Positions 9,517-20,546 of a stretch of 64,000 nt of DNA are shown in pieces (within the stretch, counting starts at the first letter, position 1; each line of letters starts with the position of its first letter). The position numbers and the translations under genes are program-made. Origin of the DNA: Clostridia bacterium (GTDB lineage: Bacteria > Bacillota > DSM-521 > Neomoorellales > SLTJ01); the NCBI GenBank assembly GCA_024653205.1, contig JANLFO010000004.1:101242-165241 (forward strand), in the 5' to 3' direction. Under the pieces are notes generated by a model. The model did not search any database, was not told where the DNA came from, and was given only the letters and a program-made list of their open reading frames with translations.

Positions 9517-11058
9517 ATGAGCGACCGGACACCAAGACCGGTGGTGCTGGTGGTGCTGGACGGCTGGGGCTTGCGGGAGGCAAGGGAAGGGAACGCCGTG
9601 GCGCAGGCCCGATTGCCCGTCTACCGGAGCCTGCTCCGGACCCGGCCCTGGACGAAGCTCCTGGCCGCCGGAGAGGCGGTGGGCCTGCCTGCCGGGCAGA
9701 TGGGCAACTCCGAGGTGGGCCATCTTAACCTGGGCGCCGGCCGCATCGTCTACCAGGAACTCACCCGCATCAGCCGGGCCATTGCCGACGGCTCCCTGTT
9801 TTTAAACCCGGTGCTGGTGGAGGCGGTAGAGAAGGCCAAGAACGGGGCGCTGCACCTGATGGGTCTGGTCTCCGACGGGGGAGTGCACAGCCACCTGGAG
9901 CACGTCTACGGCCTGCTGGAGCTGGCCCGCCGGCACGGACTGACCCGGGTCTTTCTGCACGCCTTTCTGGACGGCCGGGACACTCCTCCCGCCAGCGCCC
10001 TGACCTACCTGGAGCAACTGGAGGGCAAGTGCCGCGAATTGGGCGTGGGCCGTCTGGCCACGGTGATGGGGCGTTACTACGCCATGGACCGGGATAAGCG
10101 CTGGGACCGCACCGAGCGGGCCTACCGCGCCCTGGTGCGCGGAGAAGGAGAGCGGGCCCGCCGCTTCCGCCCGGCGGTGGAAGAGGCCTACCGCCGGGGC
10201 ACCACCGACGAGTTCGTTCCCCCGATAGTGCTGGAGGAGGAGGACGGCCGGCCGGTGGGCAGCGTCCGTTCGGGGGACGCGATAATCTTCTTCAATTTCC
10301 GGGCCGACCGCGCGCGTCAGCTCACCCGCGCCTTCGTCGATGAGGAGTTTGCCGGCTTTGACCGGGGCCCGCACCGTCCTGAGGTACATTTCGTGTGCCT
10401 CACCCAGTACGACGTCACCATCCCGGCGCCGGTGGCCTTCCCGCCCGAAACCCCGCGCCAAACCCTGGGCGAGGTGCTGGCCGCCCACGGCAGGCGGCAG
10501 CTGCGCATCGCCGAAACCGAAAAGTACGCCCACGTTACCTTCTTTTTTAACGGCGGGGTGGAGGAACCCAACCCCGGAGAGGACCGCCTGCTCATACCTT
10601 CGCCCAAGGTGCCCACCTACGACCTGAAGCCGGAGATGAGCGCCTACGAGGTCACGGCGGCGGTAGAGGAAAAGATCCGCCAGGACTTATACGATGTGAT
10701 CATTATGAACTACGCCAACCCGGACATGGTGGGGCACACGGGAGTGATGGAGGCCACGGTTCGCGCCCTGGAGGCGGTGGATACCTGCCTGGGGCGGGTG
10801 CTGGCGGCGGTAGAAGCCCGGGGCGGGGTGGCGCTGGTCACCGGCGATCACGGCAACGCCGAGATGATGCTGGAGGAAGACGGCAGCCCCCACACCGCCC
10901 ACACCACCAACCCGGTGCCCCTGGTGCTGGTGGGGAAGAGGTGCCGGGCGGCGCTGCGCACGGGGATTCTGGCGGACGTCGCCCCCACCATGCTCGAGAT
11001 CCTGGGACTACCCAAGCCGCCGGAGATGACCGGCGAATCCTTACTGAAGCTCGGCTGA
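9517..11058 (+). CDS. gpmI: 2,3-bisphosphoglycerate-independent phosphoglycerate mutase
   Basis: 513 residues, the usual length of the cofactor-independent, Mn-dependent enzyme. The phosphoserine nucleophile is in MGNSEVGHLNLGAGR, the N-terminal metal site in VLVVLDGWG, and C-terminal metal ligands in VTGDHGNAEMM and HTAHTTNPVP. Interconverts 3- and 2-phosphoglycerate. It belongs to the alkaline-phosphatase superfamily. The gene is 12 bp upstream of eno with eno's AGGAGG in the gap. Confidence 0.97.
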   Translation: MSDRTPRPVVLVVLDGWGLREAREGNAVAQARLPVYRSLLRTRPWTKLLAAGEAVGLPAGQMGNSEVGHLNLGAGRIVYQELTRISRAIADGSLFLNPVLVEAVEKAKNGALHLMGLVSDGGVHSHLEHVYGLLELARRHGLTRVFLHAFLDGRDTPPASALTYLEQLEGKCRELGVGRLATVMGRYYAMDRDKRWDRTERAYRALVRGEGERARRFRPAVEEAYRRGTTDEFVPPIVLEEEDGRPVGSVRSGDAIIFFNFRADRARQLTRAFVDEEFAGFDRGPHRPEVHFVCLTQYDVTIPAPVAFPPETPRQTLGEVLAAHGRRQLRIAETEKYAHVTFFFNGGVEEPNPGEDRLLIPSPKVPTYDLKPEMSAYEVTAAVEEKIRQDLYDVIIMNYANPDMVGHTGVMEATVRALEAVDTCLGRVLAAVEARGGVALVTGDHGNAEMMLEEDGSPHTAHTTNPVPLVLVGKRCRAALRTGILADVAPTMLEILGLPKPPEMTGESLLKLG

Positions 11059-11067
11059 GGAGGTTAG

Positions 11068-12357
<1,290 letters not shown>

Positions 12358-12438
12358 GGCCGGGGCCGCTGCTAAGAGCAACATCGCCGCAACCCTACAC
12401 AACCACAAAAGTCGAGTCAGGAGGTGGCGGTAGTACCA

Positions 12439-14640
12439 ATGTCTGGGATTGTCTGGGTGGTCGCAGTAGGATGCGCTGTGGGCATAGTCTTCGCGCTGGG
12501 CCTGATAAGCTATATCCTGCGGGCCGACGCCGGAACACCGGCAATGCAGGACGTGAATTCCAGGATTGCAGAGGGTGCCTGGGCGTTCATCCGCCGGCAG
12601 TACTCCACCATCGGCATAACTGCCGTAGTCGTAGCGGTGATAATCGGGTTCTTGCTCGGCAAGCTGAGCAGCCCGGTAGAGCTGGAAAGGCTGGGTGTTT
12701 CCGCCTTCGGCATGGGCTGGAGAACGGCCTTGGCCTTCCTGGTCGGCGGTCTCTGCTCCTGCGTCTCCGGTATAGTGGGCATGTGGACCGCGGTGAAATC
12801 GAACGTGCGCTGCGCTGCGGCTTCGCATCGCGGCCTGAACCAGGCTATTAAGGTAGCGCTGCGAGGAGGAGCGGTTTCCGGATTCTTCATCGTTACTCTG
12901 AGCTTGCTAGGGGTAACGGTAATGTTTTACGCCTACGGGGGAGCGGCGCACCCGGAGATTGCCCCCCACCTTATCGTGGCCTTCGGCTTTGGTGCCAGCA
13001 TGGTGGCCCTCTTCGCCCAGCTCGGCGGCGGTATCTATACCAAAGCTGCCGACATGGGGGCCGACCTGGCGGGCAAAGTTGAGGCCGGGATCCCCGAAGA
13101 CGACCCCCGGAATGCGGCGGTTATCGCCGACCAGGTCGGCGACAATGTGGGCGACTGTGCCGGCCGCGGGGCCGACCTGTTCGAATCCACGGCGGCCGAG
13201 AACGTCGGTGCCATGATAATCGGTACGGCCCTGTACCTTGGCTCTTTGAAGGCCGGAGTGGCGCCCGATCTTGCCATCGGCTGGGTGCTCTTCCCGCTCG
13301 TTCTTCGTGCCTGCGGTATAATCGCCAGCATGATCGGGGTGCTGGCGGTGCAGAGCCGCAAGCAAGAAGAAAACCCCATGGCTGCCCTGAACCGCGGCTA
13401 CTATGTGGCGCTGGTCCTGTGCGCCCTGGCTACGGTCGTGGTCTCCAAGGTAATCTTTGCCCCGCTGTGCCCGGGCTGGGCCTGGCTGATGCTGGCCGGT
13501 TTGATCGGGATTATAGCCAGCATACTGGTGGTCTATATTACGCAGTACTACACGGAGGGGCGGTATAAGCCGACGAAGAGCATTGCCGAGGCCTGCCGCA
13601 CCGGGCCGGCGACGACCATCGTCACGGGCATGTCCGTCGGCTTCGAAACCGCCATGCCCACGACCCTGATAATCTGCATTGCGCTGGGCCTCACCTACTG
13701 GTTTGGCGTCCTTGCCGGACTGGATCTTCCCTGGTGGATAAGCGGCGCCTACGGCACCGCGGTCGCCACCATGGGCATGCTCATGACCTGTCCCTACATT
13801 CTCGCCGAGGACACCTTCGGCCCCATAACCGACAACGCCAACGGCATCAACGAGTTCACCAAGGCCGGCGAGCACATAAGAAGGGTTACCGACCACCTCG
13901 ATGCCGCAGGCAACACCACCAAGGCTATCACCAAGGGATACGCCATGGTATCCGCAGGACTGGCCGGTTTCCTGCTCTTCCAGGCCTACTTCGACCGGGT
14001 CCTGCTCTTCCAGGGCAAGGAAGGGGAATTATTCAACGTAAACCTGGTCATCCCCGAGGTTCTGATCGGTGCCGTGGTGGCCATAATGATGGTCTTCCTG
14101 TTCAGCGCCTGGTCCATGCGCTCGGTGAGCGGCGCGGCCGGCAAGATTATCGAGGAGGTACGCCGCCAGATTAAGGCCGACCCCGGGATCATGGCCGGCA
14201 CCTCCCGTCCGGACTACGCCAGAGCCGTCGACATCACCACCCGGGCAGCATTGAGGGGAATGATCGCTCCGGGCTTGCTCCCGGTGCTGCTGCCCGTGGC
14301 CATCGGTGTCATCTTTGCCCAGCTCAAGATCAGCGGCTTCAACGCTCCGGCGGCGGTCGGCTCGTTCCTGATGGTAGGGACGTTTTCCTCCATCCTCCTG
14401 GCCTCCTTCATGAACAACGGGGGCGGCGCCTGGGACAACGCCAAGAAATTCATCGAGGACGGCCAGCTCAGCGACGAAGCAGGGAACGTCCTGGGCAAGG
14501 GCTCATTTGCGCACGCGGCCGGTGTCGTCGGCGACACGGTGGGCGATCCGCTAAAAGATACGGTGGGGCCCTCGCTGCACATCGTTGCCAAGCTCATAGC
14601 GACGGTAACACTTGTGCTCTGCCCTCTGTGGATTCTTTAG
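12439..14640 (+). CDS. hppA: Membrane-bound proton-pumping pyrophosphatase (K+-independent type)
   Basis: 733 residues from ATG 12439; GTG 12424 is in frame but sits on the AGGAGGTG ribosome site. About 16 membrane segments. The PPi-binding region reads KAADMGADLAGKVEAGIPEDDPRN and later DQVGDNVGDCAGRGADLFES. Hydrolyses PPi to pump H+. The residue that separates subclasses is Lys in GNTTKAITKGYAM; K+-dependent enzymes have Ala there, so this should be a K+-independent H+ pump (family knowledge applied to the visible residue). Position after eno suggests linkage of PPi energy to glycolysis/gluconeogenesis. Confidence 0.95.
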   Translation: MSGIVWVVAVGCAVGIVFALGLISYILRADAGTPAMQDVNSRIAEGAWAFIRRQYSTIGITAVVVAVIIGFLLGKLSSPVELERLGVSAFGMGWRTALAFLVGGLCSCVSGIVGMWTAVKSNVRCAAASHRGLNQAIKVALRGGAVSGFFIVTLSLLGVTVMFYAYGGAAHPEIAPHLIVAFGFGASMVALFAQLGGGIYTKAADMGADLAGKVEAGIPEDDPRNAAVIADQVGDNVGDCAGRGADLFESTAAENVGAMIIGTALYLGSLKAGVAPDLAIGWVLFPLVLRACGIIASMIGVLAVQSRKQEENPMAALNRGYYVALVLCALATVVVSKVIFAPLCPGWAWLMLAGLIGIIASILVVYITQYYTEGRYKPTKSIAEACRTGPATTIVTGMSVGFETAMPTTLIICIALGLTYWFGVLAGLDLPWWISGAYGTAVATMGMLMTCPYILAEDTFGPITDNANGINEFTKAGEHIRRVTDHLDAAGNTTKAITKGYAMVSAGLAGFLLFQAYFDRVLLFQGKEGELFNVNLVIPEVLIGAVVAIMMVFLFSAWSMRSVSGAAGKIIEEVRRQIKADPGIMAGTSRPDYARAVDITTRAALRGMIAPGLLPVLLPVAIGVIFAQLKISGFNAPAAVGSFLMVGTFSSILLASFMNNGGGAWDNAKKFIEDGQLSDEAGNVLGKGSFAHAAGVVGDTVGDPLKDTVGPSLHIVAKLIATVTLVLCPLWIL

Positions 14641-14744
14641 TCGAGCCTGTCGGCGCAGTTGCGCCGGTACCGGCTCGGCCGTTTGTCTGGAGTTGAGATA
14701 CCCTGGCTCGTGATTCCTTAGGCCCTGTGGCCTGACCGATCGTC

Positions 14745-14791
14745 AGGGCGGCCCCGGCCTCTCGCGGTAGAGCTGGCTGCGGGCCGCCCTG
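14745..14791 (+). terminator. Stable stem-loop downstream of hppA
   Basis: Inverted repeat AGGGCGGCCC / GGGCCGCCCT (10 bp, about 14747-14790) enclosing a smaller CTCTCGCGGTAGAG hairpin. It ends about 20 bp before the secG -10 box. No T-run follows, so it may be a Rho-type or attenuating structure rather than a classical terminator for the eno-hppA transcript. Confidence 0.4.
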
Positions 14792-14809
14792 CCTTCCGGC
14801 GGCCGGGTA

Positions 14810-14818
14810 TGCTATAAT
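14810..14818 (+). promoter_or_regulatory. Extended -10 promoter for secG
   Basis: TGCTATAAT at 14810-14818 is a perfect extended -10 (TGnTATAAT), 37 bp before the secG start. The -35 region (about 14790-14795) is weak, as tolerated with extended -10 boxes. This would start the secG-thioesterase-rnr-smpB transcript. Confidence 0.6.
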
Positions 14819-14854
14819 AGGAAACGGTCCAGTCCTGGGAACGGGGGTTGAGAA

Positions 14855-15079
14855 GTGTATACCCTATTGATGGTGCTGCATGTGGTGATAAGCCTGGTGC
14901 TGATCACCGTGGTGATCCTCCAGTCGGGGCGCAGCTACGGCCTCTCCGGGGCCATAGCCGGCGGTGCCCAGGCTTTCTTCGGCAAGAAGAAAGGCCTGGA
15001 CGACTTTCTCGCAGGAGTGACCCGCTATCTGGCCGTCGGCTTCTTTGCTACCTCGCTGTTGTTGAGCATCTTCTTCTGA
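14855..15079 (+). CDS. secG: Preprotein translocase subunit SecG
   Basis: 74 residues from GTG 14855. Two hydrophobic helices flank the loop with SGAIAGGAQAFFGKKKGLDDF, the hallmark of SecG. It assists SecYE in export across the cytoplasmic membrane. Arrangement secG-(thioesterase)-rnr-smpB-ssrA is common in Firmicutes; here a PaaI-type thioesterase is inserted after secG and an acyl-CoA synthetase before ssrA. Confidence 0.92.
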   Translation: MYTLLMVLHVVISLVLITVVILQSGRSYGLSGAIAGGAQAFFGKKKGLDDFLAGVTRYLAVGFFATSLLLSIFF

Positions 15080-15162
15080 TCTCCGGAGAGAAGGCAGCAG
15101 GCTCCTAGGCCTCCTGCCCTGCGGTTATGACGGGTCACCGAACCTGCGGGGGAGGATGAAGG

Positions 15163-15555
15163 ATGGGCGACGTCGGTTGCTTTGCCTGCGGCCCGAACAA
15201 CCCGGTGGGCCTCAGGCTGAGTTTCGAAATGGACGGCGATCGGTGCACCACCACCTTTGTCCCCCAGGAAGTGCACCAGAGTTTTTCGGGCGTGTTCCAC
15301 GGGGGTCTGATCGCGGCCATATTGGACGAGGTTATGGGGCAGCACCTGCAGCTCCTGGGCTTTCGCACCCTTACCGGCCGGCTCTCGGTACGCTTTCGCC
15401 GGCCCATATCCGTGGGGCAGGCGGTGCGCTTTACCAGCCGCCTGATCCGGCGCCGGCAGCGCCTTTTTCAGATGGAGGCCTGGGCGGAGCTCCCGGGCGG
15501 GGAGGTGGCCGCCGAGGCCACGGCCGAGATGATGCTGCAGAACGGAGTGAAATGA
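15163..15555 (+). CDS. Hotdog-fold thioesterase (PaaI/DUF4442-like)
   Basis: 130 residues, ATG with GGGGGAGGATGAAGG upstream. It starts CFACGPNNPVGLRL, a motif typical of small acyl-CoA thioesterases, and carries the hotdog helix VFHGGLIAAILDEVMGQ with the catalytic-type HGG and acidic residue. Predicted cytoplasmic hydrolase of an acyl-CoA; substrate unknown. It ends 7 bp before the rnr start and sits in the secG-rnr-smpB operon. Confidence 0.82.
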   Translation: MGDVGCFACGPNNPVGLRLSFEMDGDRCTTTFVPQEVHQSFSGVFHGGLIAAILDEVMGQHLQLLGFRTLTGRLSVRFRRPISVGQAVRFTSRLIRRRQRLFQMEAWAELPGGEVAAEATAEMMLQNGVK

Positions 15556-15562
15556 CACGTCG

Positions 15563-17668
15563 GTGTTGAACAGACAGGACTTGTTGAGTTTCCTGGAAGA
15601 GAAGGCGGAGGGGCCGCTGGGGGTAGAAGAACTGGCGGCCCGTCTGTGCGTAAAGGACCTCCCCGCGCTCTTAAACCTCCTGCGCGAGCTGGAGGAGGAG
15701 GGCCGGGTGGTGGTTACCCGTCGGCACGGTTACGCCGCGCCCCGGAAGGTGGGCCTGGTTGTGGGCCGGGTGCAGGCCCATCCCCGGGGGTTCGCCTTCG
15801 TGGTTCCGGAGGCCGAGGACGAGGAAGTATTCGTCTTGAGCGGAGACCTCAGGGGCGCGCTGCACGGCGACCGGGTAATGGTGCGCATCGTGGAGCGCCG
15901 GGCCGCCGGAGCGCACCCGCAGGGGGTGGTGGTGCGGGTCCTGGAGCGGGCTAACCGACGGCTTCTGGGCACGGTGGTGGAGAAGAAGCGGCGCTACGCC
16001 CGGGTGCGGCCGGACGAAAAGCGCCTGGTGGAGCCGGTGCTGGTTCCGGCGGAAAACCTGGGAAAGGCTCGGCTGCAGGACAAGGTTCTGGTGGAGGTGA
16101 CCCGGTGGCCGGACGGGCACCGGGGCCTGGAAGGCCGGGTGGTGGAGGTCATCGGCCCGGCGGCCGATCCGGCGACCGCCGTACGGGCCCTTATCCGCGC
16201 CTACGACCTGCCGGAGGAATTCGGGCGCCGCGCCCGAAAGGAGGCCGCGGCGGTCCCCCGGGCCGTACTGCCGGAGGACCTGGCCGGCCGGCTCGACCTG
16301 CGCTCCTGGCGAACCGTGACCATCGACGGCGCCGACGCCAGGGACCTGGACGACGCGGTTTCCCTCTCGCTCACTCCCAATGGTAACTACCTCCTGGGGG
16401 TACACATCGCCGACGTGGCCCGCTACGTGCCGCCGGGAAGCGCCCTGGACCGGGAGGCCAGAAAGCGGGGCACCAGCGTCTACCTGCCCGACCGGGTGCT
16501 GCCCATGCTGCCGCGCGAGCTTTCCAACGGCATCTGCAGCCTCAACGCCGGGGCGGACCGGCTGGCGGTTTCGGTGCTCATGGAGCTCGACCGGGAGGGC
16601 CGGCTGGTCAAGTACGATTTGGCCCGCTCCGTCATCCGGGTGGCCCGGCGCCTCACCTACGAAGAGGTGCAGGGGCTGCTGGACGGAGCCGGGGAGCGGG
16701 AACGCCGGGAGTACGGGGCACTGCTGCGCGACCTGGAGCTCATGGCCGAGCTGGCCCTGGCCCTGCGGGCGGAGCGAATAAAGCAGGGCGCCCTGGACTT
16801 CGACCTCCCCGAGGTGAAGGTGGAACTGGACGACCGGGGCCGGGCGGTGAGGCTGGTAAGAGTGCGGCGCACCCTGGCCCACCAGATAATCGAGGAGTTC
16901 ATGATCCGGGCCAACCGGGTGGTGGCCGAGCACCTGCACTGGCTGGAGGCGCCTTTACTCTACCGGGTGCACGAGAAACCCTCGGCCCAGGCAATAACCG
17001 AACTCAACCAGGTTCTGGCCCCGCTGGGGTACCGCGTGCGGTGGCACCCGGAGATGGAGCCCCGGCAGGTGCAGCGGCTGCTGGAGCAGGTGGCGGGCCG
17101 GCCGGAGGAGCGGCTGGTGCACAGCCTGGTGCTGCGGGCCATGCAGCACGCCCGCTACTGCCCCCGGCCCTTGGGCCACTTCGGCCTGGCCACCGGGCTC
17201 TACTGCCACTTCACCTCTCCCATACGCCGCTACCCGGACCTGACGGTGCACCGGGTGCTGGCCCGCTGCCTTGACGGCGGCCTCTCCCTCCAGGAGAGGG
17301 AGGCTTTGGCAGCGCGGCTGGAGCGGGAAGGCGAGCACGCCTCCGCCCGGGAGCGGGTGGCGGAGGAGGTGGAGCGCGCCGCGGTGGAAATGAAGAAGAT
17401 AGAGTACATGCAGCAGTTCGTCGGGGAGGTTTTCCCCGGCGTGGTGGCCGGGGTCTGCTCCTTCGGTCTTTTTGTGGAGCTGGAGAATACCGTCCAGGGC
17501 CTGGTACACATCTCCACCCTGGACGACGACTACTACGAATTCGTGCCCGAGCGGCTGTGGCTGGTAGGCCGCCGCACCCGCCGCACCTACCGGATGGGCC
17601 AGCCGGTGCGGGTGCGGGTGGTGCGAGTAGACGCGTATGCGCGGCAGGTGGACATGGAGCTGGTCTAG
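15563..17668 (+). CDS. rnr: Ribonuclease R
   Basis: 701 residues from GTG 15563 (TTG 15566 is an alternative; the ribosome site is weak). Order: N-terminal winged helix, cold-shock domains, RNB catalytic domain with TIDGADARDLDDAVSL, and a C-terminal S1 domain (FPGVVAGVCSFGLFVELENTVQGLVHIS). A processive 3'-5' exoribonuclease that degrades structured RNA and acts with tmRNA/SmpB on stalled messages. It stops soon after S1 and lacks the long Lys-rich tail of the E. coli enzyme. Confidence 0.96.
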   Translation: MLNRQDLLSFLEEKAEGPLGVEELAARLCVKDLPALLNLLRELEEEGRVVVTRRHGYAAPRKVGLVVGRVQAHPRGFAFVVPEAEDEEVFVLSGDLRGALHGDRVMVRIVERRAAGAHPQGVVVRVLERANRRLLGTVVEKKRRYARVRPDEKRLVEPVLVPAENLGKARLQDKVLVEVTRWPDGHRGLEGRVVEVIGPAADPATAVRALIRAYDLPEEFGRRARKEAAAVPRAVLPEDLAGRLDLRSWRTVTIDGADARDLDDAVSLSLTPNGNYLLGVHIADVARYVPPGSALDREARKRGTSVYLPDRVLPMLPRELSNGICSLNAGADRLAVSVLMELDREGRLVKYDLARSVIRVARRLTYEEVQGLLDGAGERERREYGALLRDLELMAELALALRAERIKQGALDFDLPEVKVELDDRGRAVRLVRVRRTLAHQIIEEFMIRANRVVAEHLHWLEAPLLYRVHEKPSAQAITELNQVLAPLGYRVRWHPEMEPRQVQRLLEQVAGRPEERLVHSLVLRAMQHARYCPRPLGHFGLATGLYCHFTSPIRRYPDLTVHRVLARCLDGGLSLQEREALAARLEREGEHASARERVAEEVERAAVEMKKIEYMQQFVGEVFPGVVAGVCSFGLFVELENTVQGLVHISTLDDDYYEFVPERLWLVGRRTRRTYRMGQPVRVRVVRVDAYARQVDMELV

Positions 17669-17695
17669 GCCGGAGCTGCCGGAAGGGGGAGGACG

Positions 17696-18157
17696 GTGCC
17701 GGAACGCGTCCGGGTGGTGGCGGAGAACCGCCGCGCCCGCCACGAGTATTTCATAGAGGAAACCCTGGAGGCCGGCATAGCCCTGACCGGCACGGAGGTG
17801 AAGTCCCTGCGCCTGGGCCGGGCCAGCCTCCAGGACAGCTTCGCCCGGGTGGAGAGCGGCGAGGTACTGCTCTACAACCTGCACATCAGCCCTTACGAAA
17901 AGGGCAACCGCTTCAACCACGACCCCAAGCGGGTCCGGCGGCTCCTGCTGCACAAGGCGGAGATAAGGCGTCTGATCGGCAAGACCCGCCAGCGCGGCTA
18001 CACCCTCATCCCCCTCAGGCTCTACTTCAACTCCCGGGGCCTGGCCAAGGTAGAGCTGGCCCTGGCCAAGGGCAAGAAGCTGCACGACCGGCGGGAGGAC
18101 ATCGCCCGCCGCGAGGCCGAGCGACAGATTCAGCAAAGCCTCAGGCGGCGGCGCTAG
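17696..18157 (+). CDS. smpB: SsrA-binding protein SmpB
   Basis: 153 residues from GTG 17696 with GGGGGAGGAC upstream. Typical motifs: [26 protein letters not shown] at the start, the [18 protein letters not shown] loop, and a basic C-terminal tail ([13 protein letters not shown]) that enters the mRNA channel. It delivers tmRNA to stalled ribosomes. ssrA lies 2.4 kb downstream, separated by a gene on the other strand. Confidence 0.97.
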   Translation: MPERVRVVAENRRARHEYFIEETLEAGIALTGTEVKSLRLGRASLQDSFARVESGEVLLYNLHISPYEKGNRFNHDPKRVRRLLLHKAEIRRLIGKTRQRGYTLIPLRLYFNSRGLAKVELALAKGKKLHDRREDIARREAERQIQQSLRRRR

Positions 18158-18172
18158 TCCTCCCCGGTGCTG

Positions 18173-20272
18173 CTATTGCGCCAGTCGTATACGGGCGTCC
18201 AGCACCTTCAGCCCCTGCGGATAAACCACCACCGGGTTCAGGTCCATTTCCGCCAGGCAGGGATTGGCTGCGGCCAGTTGCCCCACCCGCCAGACCAGGT
18301 CGGCCAGGGCCTCGAGATCCGCCGGAGGCCGGCCCCGGTAACCGGCCAGCACTTTGCGCGCCCGGATCTTTTCCGGCAGGGCCCGCGCTTCCCGGCGGCT
18401 CAAAGGCGGCAGGGCAAAGACCACGTCTTCCAGAACCTCGGCGAATACCCCTCCCAGGCCGAACATCAGCACCCTCCCGAAGTGAGGATCGGTGGCGATT
18501 CCCACAATGACTTCGGTGCCCGGCGCCGCCATCTCCTGCACCGTGGCCCTGGCCTCGGGGTCCACCGTCCGGGCCCGCTCCATCACCCGGCGGAAAGCCT
18601 CGCGTACTGCTTCCGACGTGGCCAGGTTTAGCCGTACCCCGCCCAAGTCGGATTTATGGATTATCTCGGGCGAAAGCACCTTCAGTACTACCGGGAAGCC
18701 GATTTCCCGGGCCGCGGCCACCGCCTCTTCTTCGTCGCTTGCCTCGCGCCAGGCGGGCACGGGGACGCCCATCTCCGCCAGCAGGGCCTTGGCCTCGGTT
18801 TCCGTAAGCCATTCCTGGCGGGCAGCACGTTCGGCCAGGTCCGGCCTCAGCCACGGCCCCGGGTCGAAGGCCTCGGTTGCTTGCCCGGCAGCCTCCTTTG
18901 CCCGCTTGTACCGGTACAGCGCCGCCAGGCCCTGGCCGGCGGCCTTTCCGTCCGTATATACCGGCACCCCGCGCTCCTGCAGCCAGCGCCGCGCTTCCGC
19001 CACACCGGCCTGCGAAGAAACGTAGACCGCAGCAACGGGCTTCCCCTGCCGGTGGCGTAAAGCCGCCAGCTCGGTGTCCGGGTAGCGCCAGCAGCGGTTG
19101 TGGGTAAATACCGCCAGGAGGCTGCCCACGCCCTCGTCGGCCAGCAGGGTTTCCGCCACCTTGCCGTAGGTGACGGCGTCAAAGCCTGCCCCGGGCAGGT
19201 CCAGGGGGTTCTTGATCACCGTAGGCGGATCGGCAATAAGTTCCTTGATTTTCTTTACCGTGCCCTCCTGCCAGGGCGGGACGTTGCACCCGCGTTGGGC
19301 CAGCTCGTCGAAAGCCACGATGGTGGGACCGGCGGTGTGGGTGAGTATTCCCACGCCCTCGGCGGGCGGCGGGGGGCACAGGGCCAGGGCCTTGCAGGCG
19401 GAGATCAACTCGTCCACGCCGTCCACGATAACTATGCCGGCCTGCTCCATGACGTCCCGGTACACCCGGTAGGAACCGGCCATGCTCCCGGTATGGGTCA
19501 GGGCGGCGAAGTTGACCGCCTGGGTCCGTCCGATCTTGTACAGCACGATTGGCTTCTCCCGCACCACTTCCCGGGCCAGGCGGGCTACCTGGGCGGCATC
19601 CTCCGCTCCCTCCATAAAAACCCCGATCACCCGCGTCTGGGGGTCCCAGGCCAGGTACTGGAGATAGTCGCTGAAGGCCAGGGTGCTGCGGTTGCCGCAG
19701 CCGATCCACTTGCTGAGCCCCAGCTCTTCGTCAAAGGCCCGGTAGATTAGGGTCAGTCCCACGCCCCCGCTCTGGCTCAGAATGGCTACCGAGCCGGCCT
19801 TGAGAGGCATGGGGTAGAAACTGGTGTTGAGACCCAGGGAGGGATTGAGGAAACCGAGGGTGTTCGGGCCGATAAGCATCAGGTTGCAATCCTCGGCCTT
19901 GCGGATGAGTTCCTCTTCCAGCTTCTCCCCCTCCGGCCCCATTTCCCGGAAGCCGCCGGCAATCGAGACGATCCCCTTTGCCCCCTGAGCCGCGCAGTCG
20001 GCCAGGACCTCCACGGTGGCGAACTGGTTGATGGCAATAATGGCCAGGTCAATGGGCTCGGGCAGGTCCCGGACCGAGGGATAGGTTTTGAGACCCAGCA
20101 CGTGCTCCAGCCGGGGATGCACGGGATAGACGCGGCCGCGGTAACCGCCAAACAAGAGAGCCTCCACGATGTTATACCCTACCTTACCCGGCACCTCGCC
20201 GGCGCCCACCACGGCAATGCTCTGGGCGTTAAAGACTCGGTCGAGTTGATCCAGTTGCTCGGGAGAAAGCAA
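18173..20272 (-). CDS. ADP-forming acyl-CoA (acetyl-CoA) synthetase, fused alpha-beta
   Basis: 699 residues from TTG 20272 with GGGAGG nine bases upstream; the nearby ATG at 20279 is out of frame. The N-terminal half is the CoA-binding and ligase domains (SIAVVGAGEVPGKVGYNI; ILSQSGGVG), with the phospho-His in THTGSMAGS. The C-terminal 220 residues are ATP-grasp (EIIHKSDLGGVRLNL, LMFGLGGVFAEVLEDV). It converts acyl-CoA + ADP + Pi to acid + CoA + ATP, giving energy from acetyl-CoA or branched/aryl-CoA. It is the only minus-strand gene in this segment and runs against smpB (15 bp between stops), so it is separately controlled. Confidence 0.9.
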   Translation of the reverse strand: MLSPEQLDQLDRVFNAQSIAVVGAGEVPGKVGYNIVEALLFGGYRGRVYPVHPRLEHVLGLKTYPSVRDLPEPIDLAIIAINQFATVEVLADCAAQGAKGIVSIAGGFREMGPEGEKLEEELIRKAEDCNLMLIGPNTLGFLNPSLGLNTSFYPMPLKAGSVAILSQSGGVGLTLIYRAFDEELGLSKWIGCGNRSTLAFSDYLQYLAWDPQTRVIGVFMEGAEDAAQVARLAREVVREKPIVLYKIGRTQAVNFAALTHTGSMAGSYRVYRDVMEQAGIVIVDGVDELISACKALALCPPPPAEGVGILTHTAGPTIVAFDELAQRGCNVPPWQEGTVKKIKELIADPPTVIKNPLDLPGAGFDAVTYGKVAETLLADEGVGSLLAVFTHNRCWRYPDTELAALRHRQGKPVAAVYVSSQAGVAEARRWLQERGVPVYTDGKAAGQGLAALYRYKRAKEAAGQATEAFDPGPWLRPDLAERAARQEWLTETEAKALLAEMGVPVPAWREASDEEEAVAAAREIGFPVVLKVLSPEIIHKSDLGGVRLNLATSEAVREAFRRVMERARTVDPEARATVQEMAAPGTEVIVGIATDPHFGRVLMFGLGGVFAEVLEDVVFALPPLSRREARALPEKIRARKVLAGYRGRPPADLEALADLVWRVGQLAAANPCLAEMDLNPVVVYPQGLKVLDARIRLAQ

Positions 20273-20387
20273 AGTTCATGCGCCTCCCAGAAGAGGTGGT
20301 GAGAATCAATCATTTCTCCCAGTGCCCTTGTCTACCTGCCGCCGGGCTCTAATTCGCTAAATTGAAAGTAGTTCGTCGGCCCCCGCA

Positions 20388-20514
20388 AAGAACCCGTCCA
20401 TGGCGCCGGCGCGGCTTCGGCCGTCCAGAGGCCTGGCGCCCGCCTCCACGCTCGCTCTTACCGAGTTCGGTGCCCGGCACGCTTTGGGTACTCGGAGAAA
20501 TCAGGGCTGCCGGC
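20388..20514 (+). repeat. Palindromic intergenic repeat, copy B (right part)
   Basis: About 127 bp between the acyl-CoA synthetase start and the ssrA promoter. It matches copy A from the GCTTCGGCCGTCC centre to the right terminus (CTGCCGGC), and copy F closely. Its right arm folds as CCGAGT - GTGCC c GGCAC - ACTCGG. The left arm is missing or too diverged to recognise. Confidence 0.75.
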
Positions 20515-20546
20515 ACAAAGTGTGGATAACTCAGGGGGAGCGCGCG

